Origin: Paraburkholderia adhaesiva
GTDB lineage: Bacteria > Pseudomonadota > Gammaproteobacteria > Burkholderiales > Burkholderiaceae
NCBI RefSeq assembly: GCF_021390575.1
Contig: NZ_JAJEJQ010000001.1
Location: forward strand, 1,650,501 to 1,714,500
Reading direction: 5' to 3'
DNA length: 64,000 bases
Shown here: one piece after another, positions 1-9,056 of the stretch
How the letters are laid out: every line of letters starts with the position of its first letter
Position numbering within the stretch: position 1 is the stretch's first letter
Notes under the pieces: generated by a model
The model's database searches: none
What the model saw: only the letters and a program-made list of their open reading frames with translations
What the model was told of the DNA's origin: nothing
Made by a program: the position numbers and the translations under genes

Positions 1-105
1 GCAGAGTGCGTGCGTCACGGCGTTCGAGCGCATGTTCTCGAGCACCTCCGGCAGGCGGTCGCCGAGGCCTTCGAAGTTGATGTGGCAATGTGAATCGACA
101 AACAT
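1..105 (-). CDS. tatD: TatD family metal-dependent DNase, N-terminal fragment
   Basis: Only the first 35 codons lie in the window; the gene runs off the left edge. The protein begins MFVDSHCHINF, with the His-x-His pair that starts the metal site of TatD-type hydrolases (amidohydrolase-like TIM barrel). Family members are metal-dependent 3'-5' exonucleases linked to DNA repair. It follows holB and a GNAT gene on the same strand. In E. coli the homologue ycfH also lies just after holB, which supports the call. The start is the ATG ending at 105. Confidence 0.85.
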   Translation of the reverse strand, partial: MFVDSHCHINFEGLGDRLPEVLENMRSNAVTHALC

Positions 106-122
106 GGGCAGTCCTGCGGGGT

Positions 123-635
123 TCAGGCGGCGGGCGCGGTGTCGAGCCGCTTGCCGAGGATGACGAGATCGCGTTCGACGCCATCGAGCACGGCGACGCG
201 CGGCAGCGTCCCCCACACGGTAAAACCGAAGCCGCTGAAAAGCCGTACGCTCGGCTCGTTGTGGCCGAACACGAAACCGAGCACCGTGTGGATGTCGAGT
301 CGCGGCGCGGCCTCGATGGCGGCGTCCAGCAGCTGGCGGCCAAGCCCCTTGCCGCGCGCGGCCTCATCGAGGTAGATGCTGACCTCGGACGTGTGACGGT
401 AGGCCGGGCGTCCGTAAAAATCGGAGAAGCTAAGCCACGCGATCACGCGGCCGCCTTCTTCGACCACCCACAGCGGCCGCTTCGCGGGGCCGTGCGCCTC
501 GAACCACGCCAGGCGGCTTTCGACGCTCACCGGCTCCAGATCGGCTGTGACCTGCCGCGAAGGCACGGTGGAGTTGTAGATCGCGACGATTGCGGGCAGA
601 TCGTCGAGGGTGGCATCCCGGTAAGCAAGGCTCAT
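123..635 (-). CDS. GNAT family N-acetyltransferase, phosphinothricin acetyltransferase-like
   Basis: This 170-residue protein has a full GNAT fold. The acetyl-CoA pyrophosphate loop is visible as RGKGLGRQLL near residue 95. The N-terminal YRDATLDDLPAIVAIYN and the central FYGRPAYRHTSEVSIYL segments resemble the Pat/Bar/YncA branch, which acetylates small amines such as phosphinothricin or methionine sulfoximine. The real substrate cannot be read from the sequence. It lies between holB and tatD on the same strand, 17 bp before tatD, so it is probably cotranscribed with tatD. The ATG at 635 gives the usual family length. Confidence 0.8.
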   Translation of the reverse strand: MSLAYRDATLDDLPAIVAIYNSTVPSRQVTADLEPVSVESRLAWFEAHGPAKRPLWVVEEGGRVIAWLSFSDFYGRPAYRHTSEVSIYLDEAARGKGLGRQLLDAAIEAAPRLDIHTVLGFVFGHNEPSVRLFSGFGFTVWGTLPRVAVLDGVERDLVILGKRLDTAPAA

Positions 636-751
636 GGTGATCAGATTTTGGATGGGGCCGGCCGTGCTGCAAAGGGCGCGCGGCCGGCCGGGTCAGTCAG
701 GTCTGGTTAAACGGGCTCAGCGGCCTCAGCGGCCTCGGGTTCAGACGAACC

Positions 752-1789
752 TCAGGCAAACAATTCACGATAGCCGAGAAACAACTCCTCGAACACGAGG
801 CGCGCGTTCAGCGGATGGTTCTCCACGGCGCGCTGACGCGTGACAGCCTTCAGATAGCGGGCCAGTGCCGGAGCGTCGAGCTTCGCGGCGCAGCGCGCGA
901 GCGCGGCGTTCGCTTGAGGGAAATAGCGCGGGCGGCCCGCAGTCCGCTCGGCGAGGAGGTCGTAGACCCAGCGCTGCAGCCAGCCGAGCACGAGCGGCAC
1001 CGGCAGTTTCTGCAGCGTCTCCCCACACGCGAAGGCGTCGCACGCGGCGCCCGCCGAAAGCTGCGCAATGGTCCAGTCGCGCAGCGGGCGGTTCTCGTCG
1101 TTGGCAAGCGCGAGTGCTGCCAGCGGCGCGCCGCCCGCCTCGGCAAGGAGGCCCGTGGCGTCGGCGATACCTTGCGCCGCGAGCCACGCCGTCGCAGCCT
1201 CGGGCGCGGGCGTGCCCATCGGCCACTGGCGGCAGCGGCTGATGATCGTCGGCAAGAGCCGGTCGATGCGCGCGCTAACGAGCAGGAACACGACGCCCGC
1301 GGGCGGTTCTTCGAGTGTTTTCAGCAGGGCATTGGCAGCGGCCACGTTGAGGGCCTCGGCCGGATACAGCACGACCACGCGCATACCGCCGCGATGCGAG
1401 CCGACGCTGGTGAAATCGAGCAACGCGCGCACCTGCTCGATGCGGATTTCCTTGCTCGGCGTGCGACTTTTCTTGCCGTCGTCGTCGCCCTTTTCGGCTG
1501 CTTTCTCGTTGTCCTCGGCACCGGCCGAGCCAACTTCGGCGGCCAGCGCCTCAGGGACGACGATGCGGTAGTCGGGATGATTGCCCTGGACGAACCAGTT
1601 ACACGCGGAGCAGGTGCCGCACGGCTCGCCGTTGGGCTTCGGCGCTTCGCAGAGCAGTCCCTTCGCGAGGTGCTGCGCGAAATGAAGCTTCCCGATCCCC
1701 GCCTGGCCGTGCAGCAGCAGCGCGTGCGGCCAGTGGCTACGCAGTTGCTGAAGGCGCTCCCAGTCTACGGTCTGCCACGGATAAATCAT
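752..1789 (-). CDS. holB: DNA polymerase III subunit delta'
   Basis: This 345-residue protein is the delta' stator of the clamp loader that places the beta sliding clamp on DNA. It opens with MIYPWQTVDWERLQQL and has a P-loop-like GQAGIGK near residues 28-34. A four-cysteine zinc module (C-x8-CGTCSAC) follows, then an SRC-type motif in IISRCRQWP. A charged insert of about 40 residues (EKAAEKGDDDGKKSR) lies between the zinc module and the AAA+ core. It follows tmk after an 85 bp AT-rich spacer with its own candidate promoter. The tmk-holB-tatD order is conserved in proteobacteria. Confidence 0.95.
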   Translation of the reverse strand: MIYPWQTVDWERLQQLRSHWPHALLLHGQAGIGKLHFAQHLAKGLLCEAPKPNGEPCGTCSACNWFVQGNHPDYRIVVPEALAAEVGSAGAEDNEKAAEKGDDDGKKSRTPSKEIRIEQVRALLDFTSVGSHRGGMRVVVLYPAEALNVAAANALLKTLEEPPAGVVFLLVSARIDRLLPTIISRCRQWPMGTPAPEAATAWLAAQGIADATGLLAEAGGAPLAALALANDENRPLRDWTIAQLSAGAACDAFACGETLQKLPVPLVLGWLQRWVYDLLAERTAGRPRYFPQANAALARCAAKLDAPALARYLKAVTRQRAVENHPLNARLVFEELFLGYRELFA

Positions 1790-1832
1790 TTTTTATCAAT
1801 CAGTTAGCCGATAAAACCAGGAATTGAGTCGA

Positions 1833-1860
1833 GGTTTACATCGAGACATAAATTTGTCAA
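1833..1860 (-). promoter_or_regulatory. Candidate promoter for holB in the AT-rich tmk-holB spacer
   Basis: Read on the minus strand, a perfect -35 hexamer TTGACA (1855-1860) is followed after 16 bases by a weak -10, TAAACC (1833-1838). The whole 1790-1874 spacer is far more AT-rich than its surroundings. The -35 is good and the -10 is poor, so this is only a candidate. Confidence 0.35.
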
Positions 1861-1874
1861 ATAATGCTTTTTAA

Positions 1875-2495
1875 TCAAACCTTTGCAATTATTTGTTCAA
1901 GCTGTTTGCGAATCACATCGATGCTCTGACTCGAATCGATAATCGCAAACCGGTGCGGCGCCTCTTCGGCCCGGCGCAGATATTCCCCGCGCGTACGCGC
2001 AAAGAAAGCGTCCGTCTCGCTCTCGAAGCGGTCCGGCTCGCGCGCGGCGCCTCGGCGCTCGCTGGCCGTATCGGGCGGAATGTCGAACAGCACCGTCAAG
2101 TCGGGCTGAAAACCGCCCTGCACCCACCGCTCCAGGGTCTCCAGCTTGTCGCGCGGCAATCCGCGGCCGCCGCCCTGGTAGGCGAAGGTGGCGTCTGTGA
2201 AACGATCCGAGAGCACCCAGTCGCCGCGCGCGAGCGCCGGCTCGATGAGCTGCGCAAGATGTTCGCGGCGCGCCCCGAACATCAGCAGCGCCTCGGTCTC
2301 GAGGTCCATTGGCTGGTGCAGCAGAATCTCGCGCAATGTTTCGCCGAGGGGCGTACCGCCCGGCTCACGCGTCATGACCACCGTCTGCCCGGTCGGCGCA
2401 AGCTTTTCGACGAGCCTGTCGCGGAACCAGGCTAGATGCGTGGTCTTGCCCGCGCCGTCGATGCCCTCGAACGTGATGAATCGGCCCCGCGCCAT
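1875..2495 (-). CDS. tmk: Thymidylate kinase
   Basis: This 206-residue protein phosphorylates dTMP to dTDP in the dTTP pathway. The P-loop [12 protein letters not shown] lies at residues 8-19, the DRF motif ([17 protein letters not shown]) follows near residues 95-110, and the LID arginines lie in the [15 protein letters not shown] region. Length and motifs match bacterial Tmk. Its ATG abuts the mltG stop with no gap, so the two are cotranscribed. The C-terminal codons enter an AT-rich stretch unlike the rest of the gene. Confidence 0.95.
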   Translation of the reverse strand: MARGRFITFEGIDGAGKTTHLAWFRDRLVEKLAPTGQTVVMTREPGGTPLGETLREILLHQPMDLETEALLMFGARREHLAQLIEPALARGDWVLSDRFTDATFAYQGGGRGLPRDKLETLERWVQGGFQPDLTVLFDIPPDTASERRGAAREPDRFESETDAFFARTRGEYLRRAEEAPHRFAIIDSSQSIDVIRKQLEQIIAKV

Positions 2496-3506
2496 TTACT
2501 GCCCCCGAATGTATTTGTCGACGGCCTTGTTGTGGTCGCCGAGATTGTCGGAAAAGACACTGCTGCCATCGCCGCGCGCCACGAAATACAGCGCGGTGGT
2601 CGGTGCCGGATTCAGCGCCGCCTGCAACGACGCGACGCCCGGCAGTGCGATGGGCGTCGGCGGCAACCCGGTGCGCACGTACGTATTGTAAATAGTGTCG
2701 GTTCGCAGATCGCGCTTGTGCAGATGCCCGTCGTAGTTGCCCCCGAGCCCGTAAATCACCGACGGATCGGTCTGGAGCGGCATGCCCGCACGCAGACGGT
2801 TCAAAAATACAGCGGCTACGAGCGGCCGGTCGCCCGCACGGCCGGTCTCCTTCTCGACCAGCGATGCGAGCGTCAGCGCCTCATACGGCGTCGTCACCGG
2901 CAGCCCCGGCGCGCGCGCGGCCCATGCCTCGTCGAGGCGCGTCTGCATTAACCGATAGGCGCGACGATACACATCGATATCGCTCGAATTCTTGTCGAAC
3001 AAATAAGTGTCGGGAAAAAACAGGCCCTCGGCGTTACCTGAGGGCATGGCTGGCGCACCGATCGCGGCCAGGATTTCGGCATCCGTCAGGCCGATGCTGT
3101 CATGGCGCAGCGCAGGATTCGCATTGAGTTCGGTGCGCATGCGCTTGAACGTCCAGCCTTCGATGATCGTCGCGACGTATTCGTTGACGTCGCCGAGCGC
3201 CATCTTCTGCAACACCTGATACGGCGTCACACCGAGCTTGAACTCGTAGTTGCCGGATTTCAGCTGGCTCTGGAGGCCCAGCACGCGGGTCATCAGCACG
3301 AACAGTTCGGTCTGGACCGGCACGCCGCCGTGGCGCAGCTGCGCTGTGGCACTGCGCACGGAGCTGTGCGGCTTGATGGTGACATCGAGCTGCTCGGAGG
3401 CGAGATCGACAGGCGTATTGGCCCAATGCCAGACACCCGCCACGGCGCCAGCGCCAAGCACGGCGAGCGTGGCGGCGGCAACAAGGCATTTCTTCAGAAG
3501 GGACAT
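2496..3506 (-). CDS. mltG: Endolytic murein transglycosylase MltG (YceG-like)
   Basis: This membrane-anchored lytic transglycosylase cleaves nascent glycan strands and is thought to end peptidoglycan polymerisation. One N-terminal transmembrane helix (about residues 5-25) precedes the YceG domain. The catalytic glutamate is in SLVEKETGRAGD, and DPSVIYGLGGNYDGHL and YNTYVRTGLPPTPIALPG are family signatures. I chose the ATG at 3506 (MSLLKKC). In-frame ATGs at 3533 and 3557 would add 9 or 17 residues, and no start has a clear ribosome site. It is first of an mltG-tmk pair and divergent from ygfZ. Confidence 0.93.
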   Translation of the reverse strand: MSLLKKCLVAAATLAVLGAGAVAGVWHWANTPVDLASEQLDVTIKPHSSVRSATAQLRHGGVPVQTELFVLMTRVLGLQSQLKSGNYEFKLGVTPYQVLQKMALGDVNEYVATIIEGWTFKRMRTELNANPALRHDSIGLTDAEILAAIGAPAMPSGNAEGLFFPDTYLFDKNSSDIDVYRRAYRLMQTRLDEAWAARAPGLPVTTPYEALTLASLVEKETGRAGDRPLVAAVFLNRLRAGMPLQTDPSVIYGLGGNYDGHLHKRDLRTDTIYNTYVRTGLPPTPIALPGVASLQAALNPAPTTALYFVARGDGSSVFSDNLGDHNKAVDKYIRGQ

Positions 3507-3584
3507 GCGGAACACGGCTCGGAATGACCTCATATAATAACTGCTCGCTCTCGCCAAAGTCAGGATTGACTGTTACCCGAATCC

Positions 3585-4613
3585 ATGAACTCCCCGCTCG
3601 ACTCCGCCGCCACGCTCTCTCCCGCCGCCGAACGCCCTGCCAGTGCCGATTTCGACGCCGTGCTCAAGGGTGGCGCCTACGCGCTCCTGCCGCAGTTCGG
3701 CGTAATCGATGCCAACGGCGACGACGCTGCCAGCTTTCTGCACAACCAGCTTACCAATGACATCCAGCATCTCGACGTGACCGGCGCGCGGCTCGCGGGC
3801 TACTGCTCGCCGAAGGGCCGCCTGCTCGCGTCGTTTCTCGCGTGGAAGACCGGCGAGACGATCCGCCTCCTGATTTCGAAGGACGTGCAGGCGAGCGTGC
3901 AGAAACGGCTCTCGATGTTCGTCCTCCGCGCGAAGGCAAAGCTCACCGACGACAGCGACAAACTGCTCGTCGTCGGTCTCGCAGGCGACGTGCGCGGTCC
4001 GCTCGCCGCCCAGTTCGATGCGCTGCCCGATGGCGTCCATGTCAAGGTGGACGATCCGTCCGGCACGCTGATCCGTCTGCCCGACGCGGCCGGTCTCCTG
4101 CGCTTTCTGTGGGTTGGCCCGAAAGAAGCGGTCGAGGCGCGGCTCGCGGCGCTCGACGGCAAGTTGCAGCGCGTCGCGCCTGCGGTATGGGACTGGCTCG
4201 ACATTCGCGCTGGCGAGCCGCGCATCACGCAGGCCGTCTCCGAGCAGTTCGTGCCGCAGATGGTCAACTATGACGTGCTCGGCGGCGTGAACTTCAAGAA
4301 GGGCTGCTATCCGGGCCAGGAAGTCGTCGCGCGCAGCCAGTATCGCGGCACGATCAAGCGCCGCACGGCGCTCGCGAGCGTTGCGGCGAGCCTCGATGCC
4401 GCACGCGCGGGCGTCGAACTCTTCCACTCCGACGATCCGGGCCAGCCGTGCGGCATGATCGTCAACGCGGCAGCGGCGCCGGATGGCGGCGTCGACCTGC
4501 TCGCCGAAATCAAGCTCGCCGCGCTCGAATCGGGCAGCGTGCATCTGGGCGCCGCCGAGGGACCCGCGCTGCGCTTCCTGCCGCTGCCCTACGCTCTGCC
4601 CGACGAGGTCTGA
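3585..4613 (+). CDS. ygfZ: Folate-binding protein YgfZ (Fe-S cluster maintenance)
   Basis: This 342-residue GcvT-like protein is related to YgfZ/IBA57, which uses tetrahydrofolate and supports synthesis or repair of certain iron-sulfur enzymes. The YgfZ signature is present as KGCYPGQEVVAR, with the functionally important cysteine near residue 241. The N-terminal half carries GVIDANGDDAASFLHNQLTNDI, typical of the folate domain. A proline replaces the usual threonine in K-G-C-Y-T-G-Q-E, a tolerated variant. It is divergent from mltG, and the two start codons are 78 bp apart. Confidence 0.93.
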   Translation: MNSPLDSAATLSPAAERPASADFDAVLKGGAYALLPQFGVIDANGDDAASFLHNQLTNDIQHLDVTGARLAGYCSPKGRLLASFLAWKTGETIRLLISKDVQASVQKRLSMFVLRAKAKLTDDSDKLLVVGLAGDVRGPLAAQFDALPDGVHVKVDDPSGTLIRLPDAAGLLRFLWVGPKEAVEARLAALDGKLQRVAPAVWDWLDIRAGEPRITQAVSEQFVPQMVNYDVLGGVNFKKGCYPGQEVVARSQYRGTIKRRTALASVAASLDAARAGVELFHSDDPGQPCGMIVNAAAAPDGGVDLLAEIKLAALESGSVHLGAAEGPALRFLPLPYALPDEV

Positions 4614-4694
4614 CGCGTTGACGGCGTTCCATTCGATCGCGCGCGGCGCTGCGGTTTCCGCTGGTATGTCACAGCGTGCCGGGAGCTTTGCGCT

Positions 4695-5528
4695 ATGTGC
4701 CTGATCGTTTTCGACTGGCGCCCGCACGCGACCGATGGCGCGCTCTTCACGCTCGCAGCCAATCGCGACGAATTCCTGCGCCGCACGGCCGATCCGCTGC
4801 ACTGGTGGCACGACGCCCCTGACGTGCTTGCGGGGAGAGACCTCGTGGGTGGCGGGACCTGGCTCGGCATGACGCGCGGCGGCCGCTTCGCCGCGCTGAC
4901 GAACTACCGCGCACCGCACGAGATGCGCCCTGACGCGCCCACGCGAGGCACGCTCGTCTCGGCGTGGCTCACGGGGGCCGAGGGCCAGCCGGATACGCCG
5001 CTCGGCTATCTCGCCGAGGTCGCGCGCAATGGCAGCCTCTACAACGGCTTCAATCTGGTGGTCGGGGACTGGACGCGACGCGAGCTGGCCTGGTACTGCA
5101 ATCGCGGCGATCTCGCACCTGCGCTGCTTCCCGAGGGCACACACGGGATTTCGAACGCCGTGCTCGACACACCGTGGCCCAAGCTCGTGAAAAAGCGCGC
5201 GGAACTCGCGCGGCTCGTCGATGGCGCAGCACCCGCCGCGCCCGCACCGCTGGAACGGTTCGTGGCCATGATGCGCGATCCGCAAATCGCCCGCGACGAC
5301 GAACTGCCCGCCACCGGCATCCCGCTCGAGCGCGAACGCGCGCTTTCGGCGGCCTTCATCGAGACACCCGAATACGGCACGCGCGGCACAACCGCAGTCC
5401 GCGTGAGCCTCAACGGCGGGCGCGTCGAGGTCGAAGCCCTCGAACGCAGCGACGACAACGGCTCGCACCGCATCACGCGCCCCGGCGACTTCGAGCGCCG
5501 CGAAGCGTTCGCGCTCGCCGCGCGCTAA
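4695..5528 (+). CDS. NRDE/TANGO2 family protein
   Basis: This 277-residue protein belongs to the NRDE family (TANGO2, Ser/Thr-rich protein T10 in DGCR region). Cys2 follows the initiator Met directly (MCLIVFDW) and NRDEF occurs near residue 25, both as expected for an Ntn-hydrolase-like fold. Eukaryotic members have been linked to heme and lipid handling; the bacterial role is unclear. It lies 81 bp after ygfZ on the same strand. The C-terminal GTRGTTAVRV segment is also typical of the family. Confidence 0.85.
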   Translation: MCLIVFDWRPHATDGALFTLAANRDEFLRRTADPLHWWHDAPDVLAGRDLVGGGTWLGMTRGGRFAALTNYRAPHEMRPDAPTRGTLVSAWLTGAEGQPDTPLGYLAEVARNGSLYNGFNLVVGDWTRRELAWYCNRGDLAPALLPEGTHGISNAVLDTPWPKLVKKRAELARLVDGAAPAAPAPLERFVAMMRDPQIARDDELPATGIPLERERALSAAFIETPEYGTRGTTAVRVSLNGGRVEVEALERSDDNGSHRITRPGDFERREAFALAAR

Positions 5529-5549
5529 GCGCATCGCCGCCGGGCGCGC

Positions 5550-6512
5550 TCAGTCGCCGATGCCGAACGCCTCGCGCAACGCGCGTGCCGCATCGGCGTG
5601 TGCGCGACGCGCATCCTCAACGAAACCGCCCATCTTGAAGAATTCGTGGATCATGCCGTCGTAGTGAACGAGCGTCACCGCGTTGCCCGCGTCGCGAAGC
5701 TTGTCGGCATACGCCTTGCCTTCATCGACTAGCGGATCGTATTGCGCCACGGCGATCCACGCGGATGCGAGGCCCGCTAAATCCGGCGCGTCACGCGTGC
5801 CGTCGAGCGGCGCAAAACGCCAGTCGTCGCGATCTCCGGCGTCGCGCACGTAGTGATTGAAGAACCACTGGATCGTTTCAGCCGTGAGCAGATGGCCATC
5901 TGCCAGCCGCGCATGCGAAGGCGTGTCCTGGTTGCCGCACGTGCCGGGGTAAATCAACATCTGCAGCACTGGCGCAATGCCGGCATCGCGCGCGAGTACG
6001 GCACACACCGCTGCGAGCGTGCCACCGGCACTGTCGCCACCCACCGCCAGACGCGCTGGATCGATCGCGAATTGCGCGGCGTGCGCGTGAAGCCAGGCGT
6101 AGGCATCGAAACTGTCATGAACGGCCGTCGGGAAACGATGTTCCGGTGCGAGCCGATAGTCCACCGACAAAACTGCACAACGCGCATCGCTCGCGAACAT
6201 GCGGCACAGCGCGTCATGCGTGTCGACGCTGCCCACCGTGAAACCGCCTCCGTGGAAATACACGAGGGCGGGCAGCGGTTCGGCCCAGTGGGGCTCCACG
6301 GGGTAGTAGAGACGCGCGCGGATCGTGGTCCCATCGCGCACCGATACCCGCAGGTCCTCGACCGAATGCATCGGCGCGGACGCAATCTCCAGCACGGAAG
6401 CGCTCTTCTCGTAGGACGCGCGCGCCTCTAGCGGCGTGAGCGTGTGATACGGCGGCCGCTCCGCGCGGGCAACCATGTCGAGCACCAGTGCGATCTTCGC
6501 ATTCAGCGTCAT
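5550..6512 (-). CDS. Alpha/beta hydrolase, hormone-sensitive lipase (family IV) type
   Basis: This 320-residue esterase has the HSL-family oxyanion motif HGGGF (in YFHGGGFTVGSVDTHD) and the nucleophile elbow GDSAGGTLA. The acid is in YDPLVDEGKAYADKL and the histidine in DGMIHEFF. Such enzymes hydrolyse short-chain acyl esters; the physiological substrate is unknown. It is the last gene of the long minus-strand fatty-acid block, and its ATG lies 2 bp after the stop of the SDR gene, implying translational coupling. Confidence 0.9.
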   Translation of the reverse strand: MTLNAKIALVLDMVARAERPPYHTLTPLEARASYEKSASVLEIASAPMHSVEDLRVSVRDGTTIRARLYYPVEPHWAEPLPALVYFHGGGFTVGSVDTHDALCRMFASDARCAVLSVDYRLAPEHRFPTAVHDSFDAYAWLHAHAAQFAIDPARLAVGGDSAGGTLAAVCAVLARDAGIAPVLQMLIYPGTCGNQDTPSHARLADGHLLTAETIQWFFNHYVRDAGDRDDWRFAPLDGTRDAPDLAGLASAWIAVAQYDPLVDEGKAYADKLRDAGNAVTLVHYDGMIHEFFKMGGFVEDARRAHADAARALREAFGIGD

Positions 6513-6514
6513 GT

Positions 6515-7402
6515 TTATTCGGGTGCTTTGGCTTCTTTTACTTCCGGCTTCAACGAAAGCGGATCCGTGGGGTTGCGCAATATTTCGATATCCTGATGAC
6601 GCATTTTCACCGAACCAAGAATCGCCGGATGCGTGAGGATGTAGAAGCGCCCTTCGCGTACTGCTTCGAACGTCTGCGTCGCTACGTCGGCGGGCGTCAG
6701 GCGGCCCGAACGCACCGCGCGCTGCAACTGCAGATCCGCGGCCTGCTGCGAGCGCGTGGGCGGCGCATCGTTGCGCAGATCGTCAGGGCGGCTGCGCTCG
6801 GCATTGGCGATGCCCGTGGGCACGAACGCCGGACACAGCAGCGAGCAGCCGACACTAGCGCCGACGCTCTTGAGGTCGTGATATAGCGTCTCCGTAAGCG
6901 AGACGACCGCGTGCTTCGACGCGTTATAGACACTCATCGCGGGCGGCGACAGGAGCCCCGCCACCGACGCCGTATTGACGATGTGCGCACGCTCGCCCTG
7001 GGCCAGCATGATCGGAGTAAACGTGCGCACGCCGTTCGCGACGCCGAACACGTTAACGCCGAACACCCATTCCCAGTCCTTCGCGCTGCTCTCCCATACG
7101 AAACCGCCGGTGCCGACGCCTGCGTTGTTGAAAAGCAGATGCACGCGGCCATAGGCGTCGAGCGTCGCTTTCGCGAGCGCATCGACCGCTGCGGGGTCGC
7201 GCACGTCGGTCGGCACGCCGATCGCTTCGGCACCCGCCGCGCGCAACGTTGCGACGGTTGCATCGAGCGACGTCTTGTCGACGTCGGCCAGCACGAGCTT
7301 CATGCCGAGCGCGGCGGCCTTGTCTGCGAACGCGCGGCCGAAGCCGCTCGCCGCGCCCGTGATGACGGCCACGCGGCCGTCGAACTGAAACGGATCAGCC
7401 AT
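6515..7402 (-). CDS. SDR family NAD(P)-dependent oxidoreductase
   Basis: This 295-residue short-chain dehydrogenase starts MADPFQFDGRVAVITGAASGFG, giving the TGxxxGxG cofactor loop near residues 14-21. NNAG is in LLFNNAGVGTGG, and the catalytic Ser-Tyr-Lys set is in NTASVAG and SVYNASKHAV. An acidic residue in VLADVDK suggests NAD preference, but this is inference. The ATG at 7402 has an AGGA ribosome site about 7 bases upstream, so the longer upstream frame is not used. Its place in a beta-oxidation operon suggests a hydroxyacyl or alcohol substrate. Confidence 0.9.
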   Translation of the reverse strand: MADPFQFDGRVAVITGAASGFGRAFADKAAALGMKLVLADVDKTSLDATVATLRAAGAEAIGVPTDVRDPAAVDALAKATLDAYGRVHLLFNNAGVGTGGFVWESSAKDWEWVFGVNVFGVANGVRTFTPIMLAQGERAHIVNTASVAGLLSPPAMSVYNASKHAVVSLTETLYHDLKSVGASVGCSLLCPAFVPTGIANAERSRPDDLRNDAPPTRSQQAADLQLQRAVRSGRLTPADVATQTFEAVREGRFYILTHPAILGSVKMRHQDIEILRNPTDPLSLKPEVKEAKAPE

Positions 7403-7488
7403 TGCATATCCTGCGAGAAGCATGGGTAAAGAAACCGGGCCGGCGTAAGTGCGCGGGCCCGGCGGAATGATGAAACGGTGGAACCGCG

Positions 7489-8487
7489 TCAGATCAGCTT
7501 GACGAGTTGCTTGCCGAAATTCTGGCCCTTGAGCATGCCGAGGAACGCAGCGGGAGCGTTTTCGAGCCCTTCGGCCACCGTCTCGCGGTATGTGAGCTGC
7601 TTTTGCGCGACGAGCGCACCGAGTTCTGCGAGCGCCTGCGGCCACACGTCCATGTGCTCGCTGACGATGAAGCCTTGCACGAGCAAGCGCTGCGTCAGCA
7701 TCAACGCCGGGTATTTGAGCGGTTGCGGATTGCCCTCGTAGCCCGAGATCATGCCGCACAGCGCTATGCGCCCGAATGCGTTCATGCGGGCGAGCGTCGC
7801 ATCGAGCACTTCGCCGCCGACGTTTTCGAAGCAGCCATCGATGCCGTTGGGCGTCGCCGCCTTTAGGTCGTGATAGAGATTGCCGGCCTTGTAATCAACG
7901 CACGCGTCGAAGCCGAGCGTTTCTACGACATAGCGACACTTCTCTTCACCACCCGCGATGCCGACCGCGCGACAACCCGCGCGCTTCGCGAGCTGACCGA
8001 CCACGCTGCCGACCGCGCCGCTCGCTGCGCTCACTACGACCGTCTCGCCAGCCTTCGGCGCGATGATGCGATTCAGACCGTACCAGGCAGTGACGCCCGG
8101 CATGCCCACGGGACCGAGGTACGCCGAGAGCGGGACGTGCGTCGTATCGACGGCGACGAGGCCGGTGCCGTCCGACGTGCCGAACTCCTGCCAGCCGAAC
8201 ATGCCCACCACCTTGTCGCCGGCCTTGAACTTCGGATTCTGCGATTCGACCACCTCGCCCACCGTGCCGCCGATCATCACTTCGCCGAGCGGTTGCGGTG
8301 TGGCGTACGACTTCGCATCGCTCATGCGGCCGCGCATATAGGGATCGAGCGACAAATAATGATTGCGCACACGCACCTGCCCAACTTCGAGCGGCGCGAG
8401 CGGCGTCTCGACGAGACGGAAGTTGTCGACGCTCGCGGCACCGGTCGGGCGCGACACGAGCAGGATCTGGCGATTGGTCTGGGTCAT
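7489..8487 (-). CDS. NADP-dependent oxidoreductase, zinc-free MDR (2-alkenal/curcumin reductase-like)
   Basis: This 332-residue medium-chain reductase resembles CurA and leukotriene B4 12-hydroxydehydrogenase-type enzymes, which reduce the C=C bond of enals and enones with NADPH. The N-terminus (RPTGAASVDNFRLVETPL) and NHYLSLDPYMRGRMS are family hallmarks. The cofactor loop is AASGAVGSVVGQLAK. The usual catalytic-zinc ligands are absent. The start at 8487 (MTQTNRQ) was chosen over an upstream in-frame ATG at 8517 because homologues begin here. It may detoxify or recycle unsaturated intermediates of the lipid pathway. Confidence 0.88.
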   Translation of the reverse strand: MTQTNRQILLVSRPTGAASVDNFRLVETPLAPLEVGQVRVRNHYLSLDPYMRGRMSDAKSYATPQPLGEVMIGGTVGEVVESQNPKFKAGDKVVGMFGWQEFGTSDGTGLVAVDTTHVPLSAYLGPVGMPGVTAWYGLNRIIAPKAGETVVVSAASGAVGSVVGQLAKRAGCRAVGIAGGEEKCRYVVETLGFDACVDYKAGNLYHDLKAATPNGIDGCFENVGGEVLDATLARMNAFGRIALCGMISGYEGNPQPLKYPALMLTQRLLVQGFIVSEHMDVWPQALAELGALVAQKQLTYRETVAEGLENAPAAFLGMLKGQNFGKQLVKLI

Positions 8488-8550
8488 GGCGTTCGCTCTG
8501 CGGCACGAAAGCCGCACGTGTTGGAATTGATTGGGGCGACGCGGACGCGA

Positions 8551-9048
8551 TTAGCCGTCGCTCGGTCCCGGTTTCGCGCTGGGGTCGCTGCGCAGTCGCT
8601 GACGCGTCACGTCACGTCCCACAGCGAGCCTGCGCATGTACTTGAAGGTGCCGAGCGCCTTGGCGACGAAATGGCCCTCGCTGTCGCGGATTTCGCCTTC
8701 GCAATAGGCCATCGTCGTCGAACGATGCAGTACGCGGCCATACGCGCGCAACTCGCCGCGTCCTGGCTGCATGAAATTCACTTTCATCTCGACCGTGACA
8801 ACGCCGACGCCATCTGCCGCCAGGCTGCGCGCCGCCATCGCGAGCGCGATATCGGCGAGCGTCATCGTCACACCGCCGTGCACGACGTCCCAAGTGTTGA
8901 GGTGCCACTCGAGAAGCGGCAGCGCGATTTCACTCGCACCGTCGCGCGCGCTCACGAGTTGCGCGCCGAGGTGATCGACGAACGGACTTTCGACGATCAT
9001 CTGCGGCGTTTGCACCGTGCCGCCCGCGAGCTCTGCCTGATCGGTCAT
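8551..9048 (-). CDS. PaaI family hotdog-fold acyl-CoA thioesterase
   Basis: This 165-residue hotdog-fold protein has the PaaI/4HBT signature region NTWDVVHGGVTMTLADIALAMAAR, with the HGG loop followed by the acidic residue on the long helix. Thioesterases of this class release CoA from aryl- or medium-chain acyl-CoAs. In a beta-oxidation operon it could free trapped CoA. Its ATG at 9048 lies 8 bp after the stop of the upstream Dabb gene. An upstream in-frame ATG at 9078 would overlap that gene and is less likely. Confidence 0.85.
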   Translation of the reverse strand: MTDQAELAGGTVQTPQMIVESPFVDHLGAQLVSARDGASEIALPLLEWHLNTWDVVHGGVTMTLADIALAMAARSLAADGVGVVTVEMKVNFMQPGRGELRAYGRVLHRSTTMAYCEGEIRDSEGHFVAKALGTFKYMRRLAVGRDVTRQRLRSDPSAKPGPSDG

Positions 9049-9056
9049 GAGCGAAC

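Noticed and set aside
3573..5534. A 653-codon minus-strand frame across ygfZ and the NRDE gene
   Set aside because: It spans two real plus-strand genes and the gap between them, and shows no domain.
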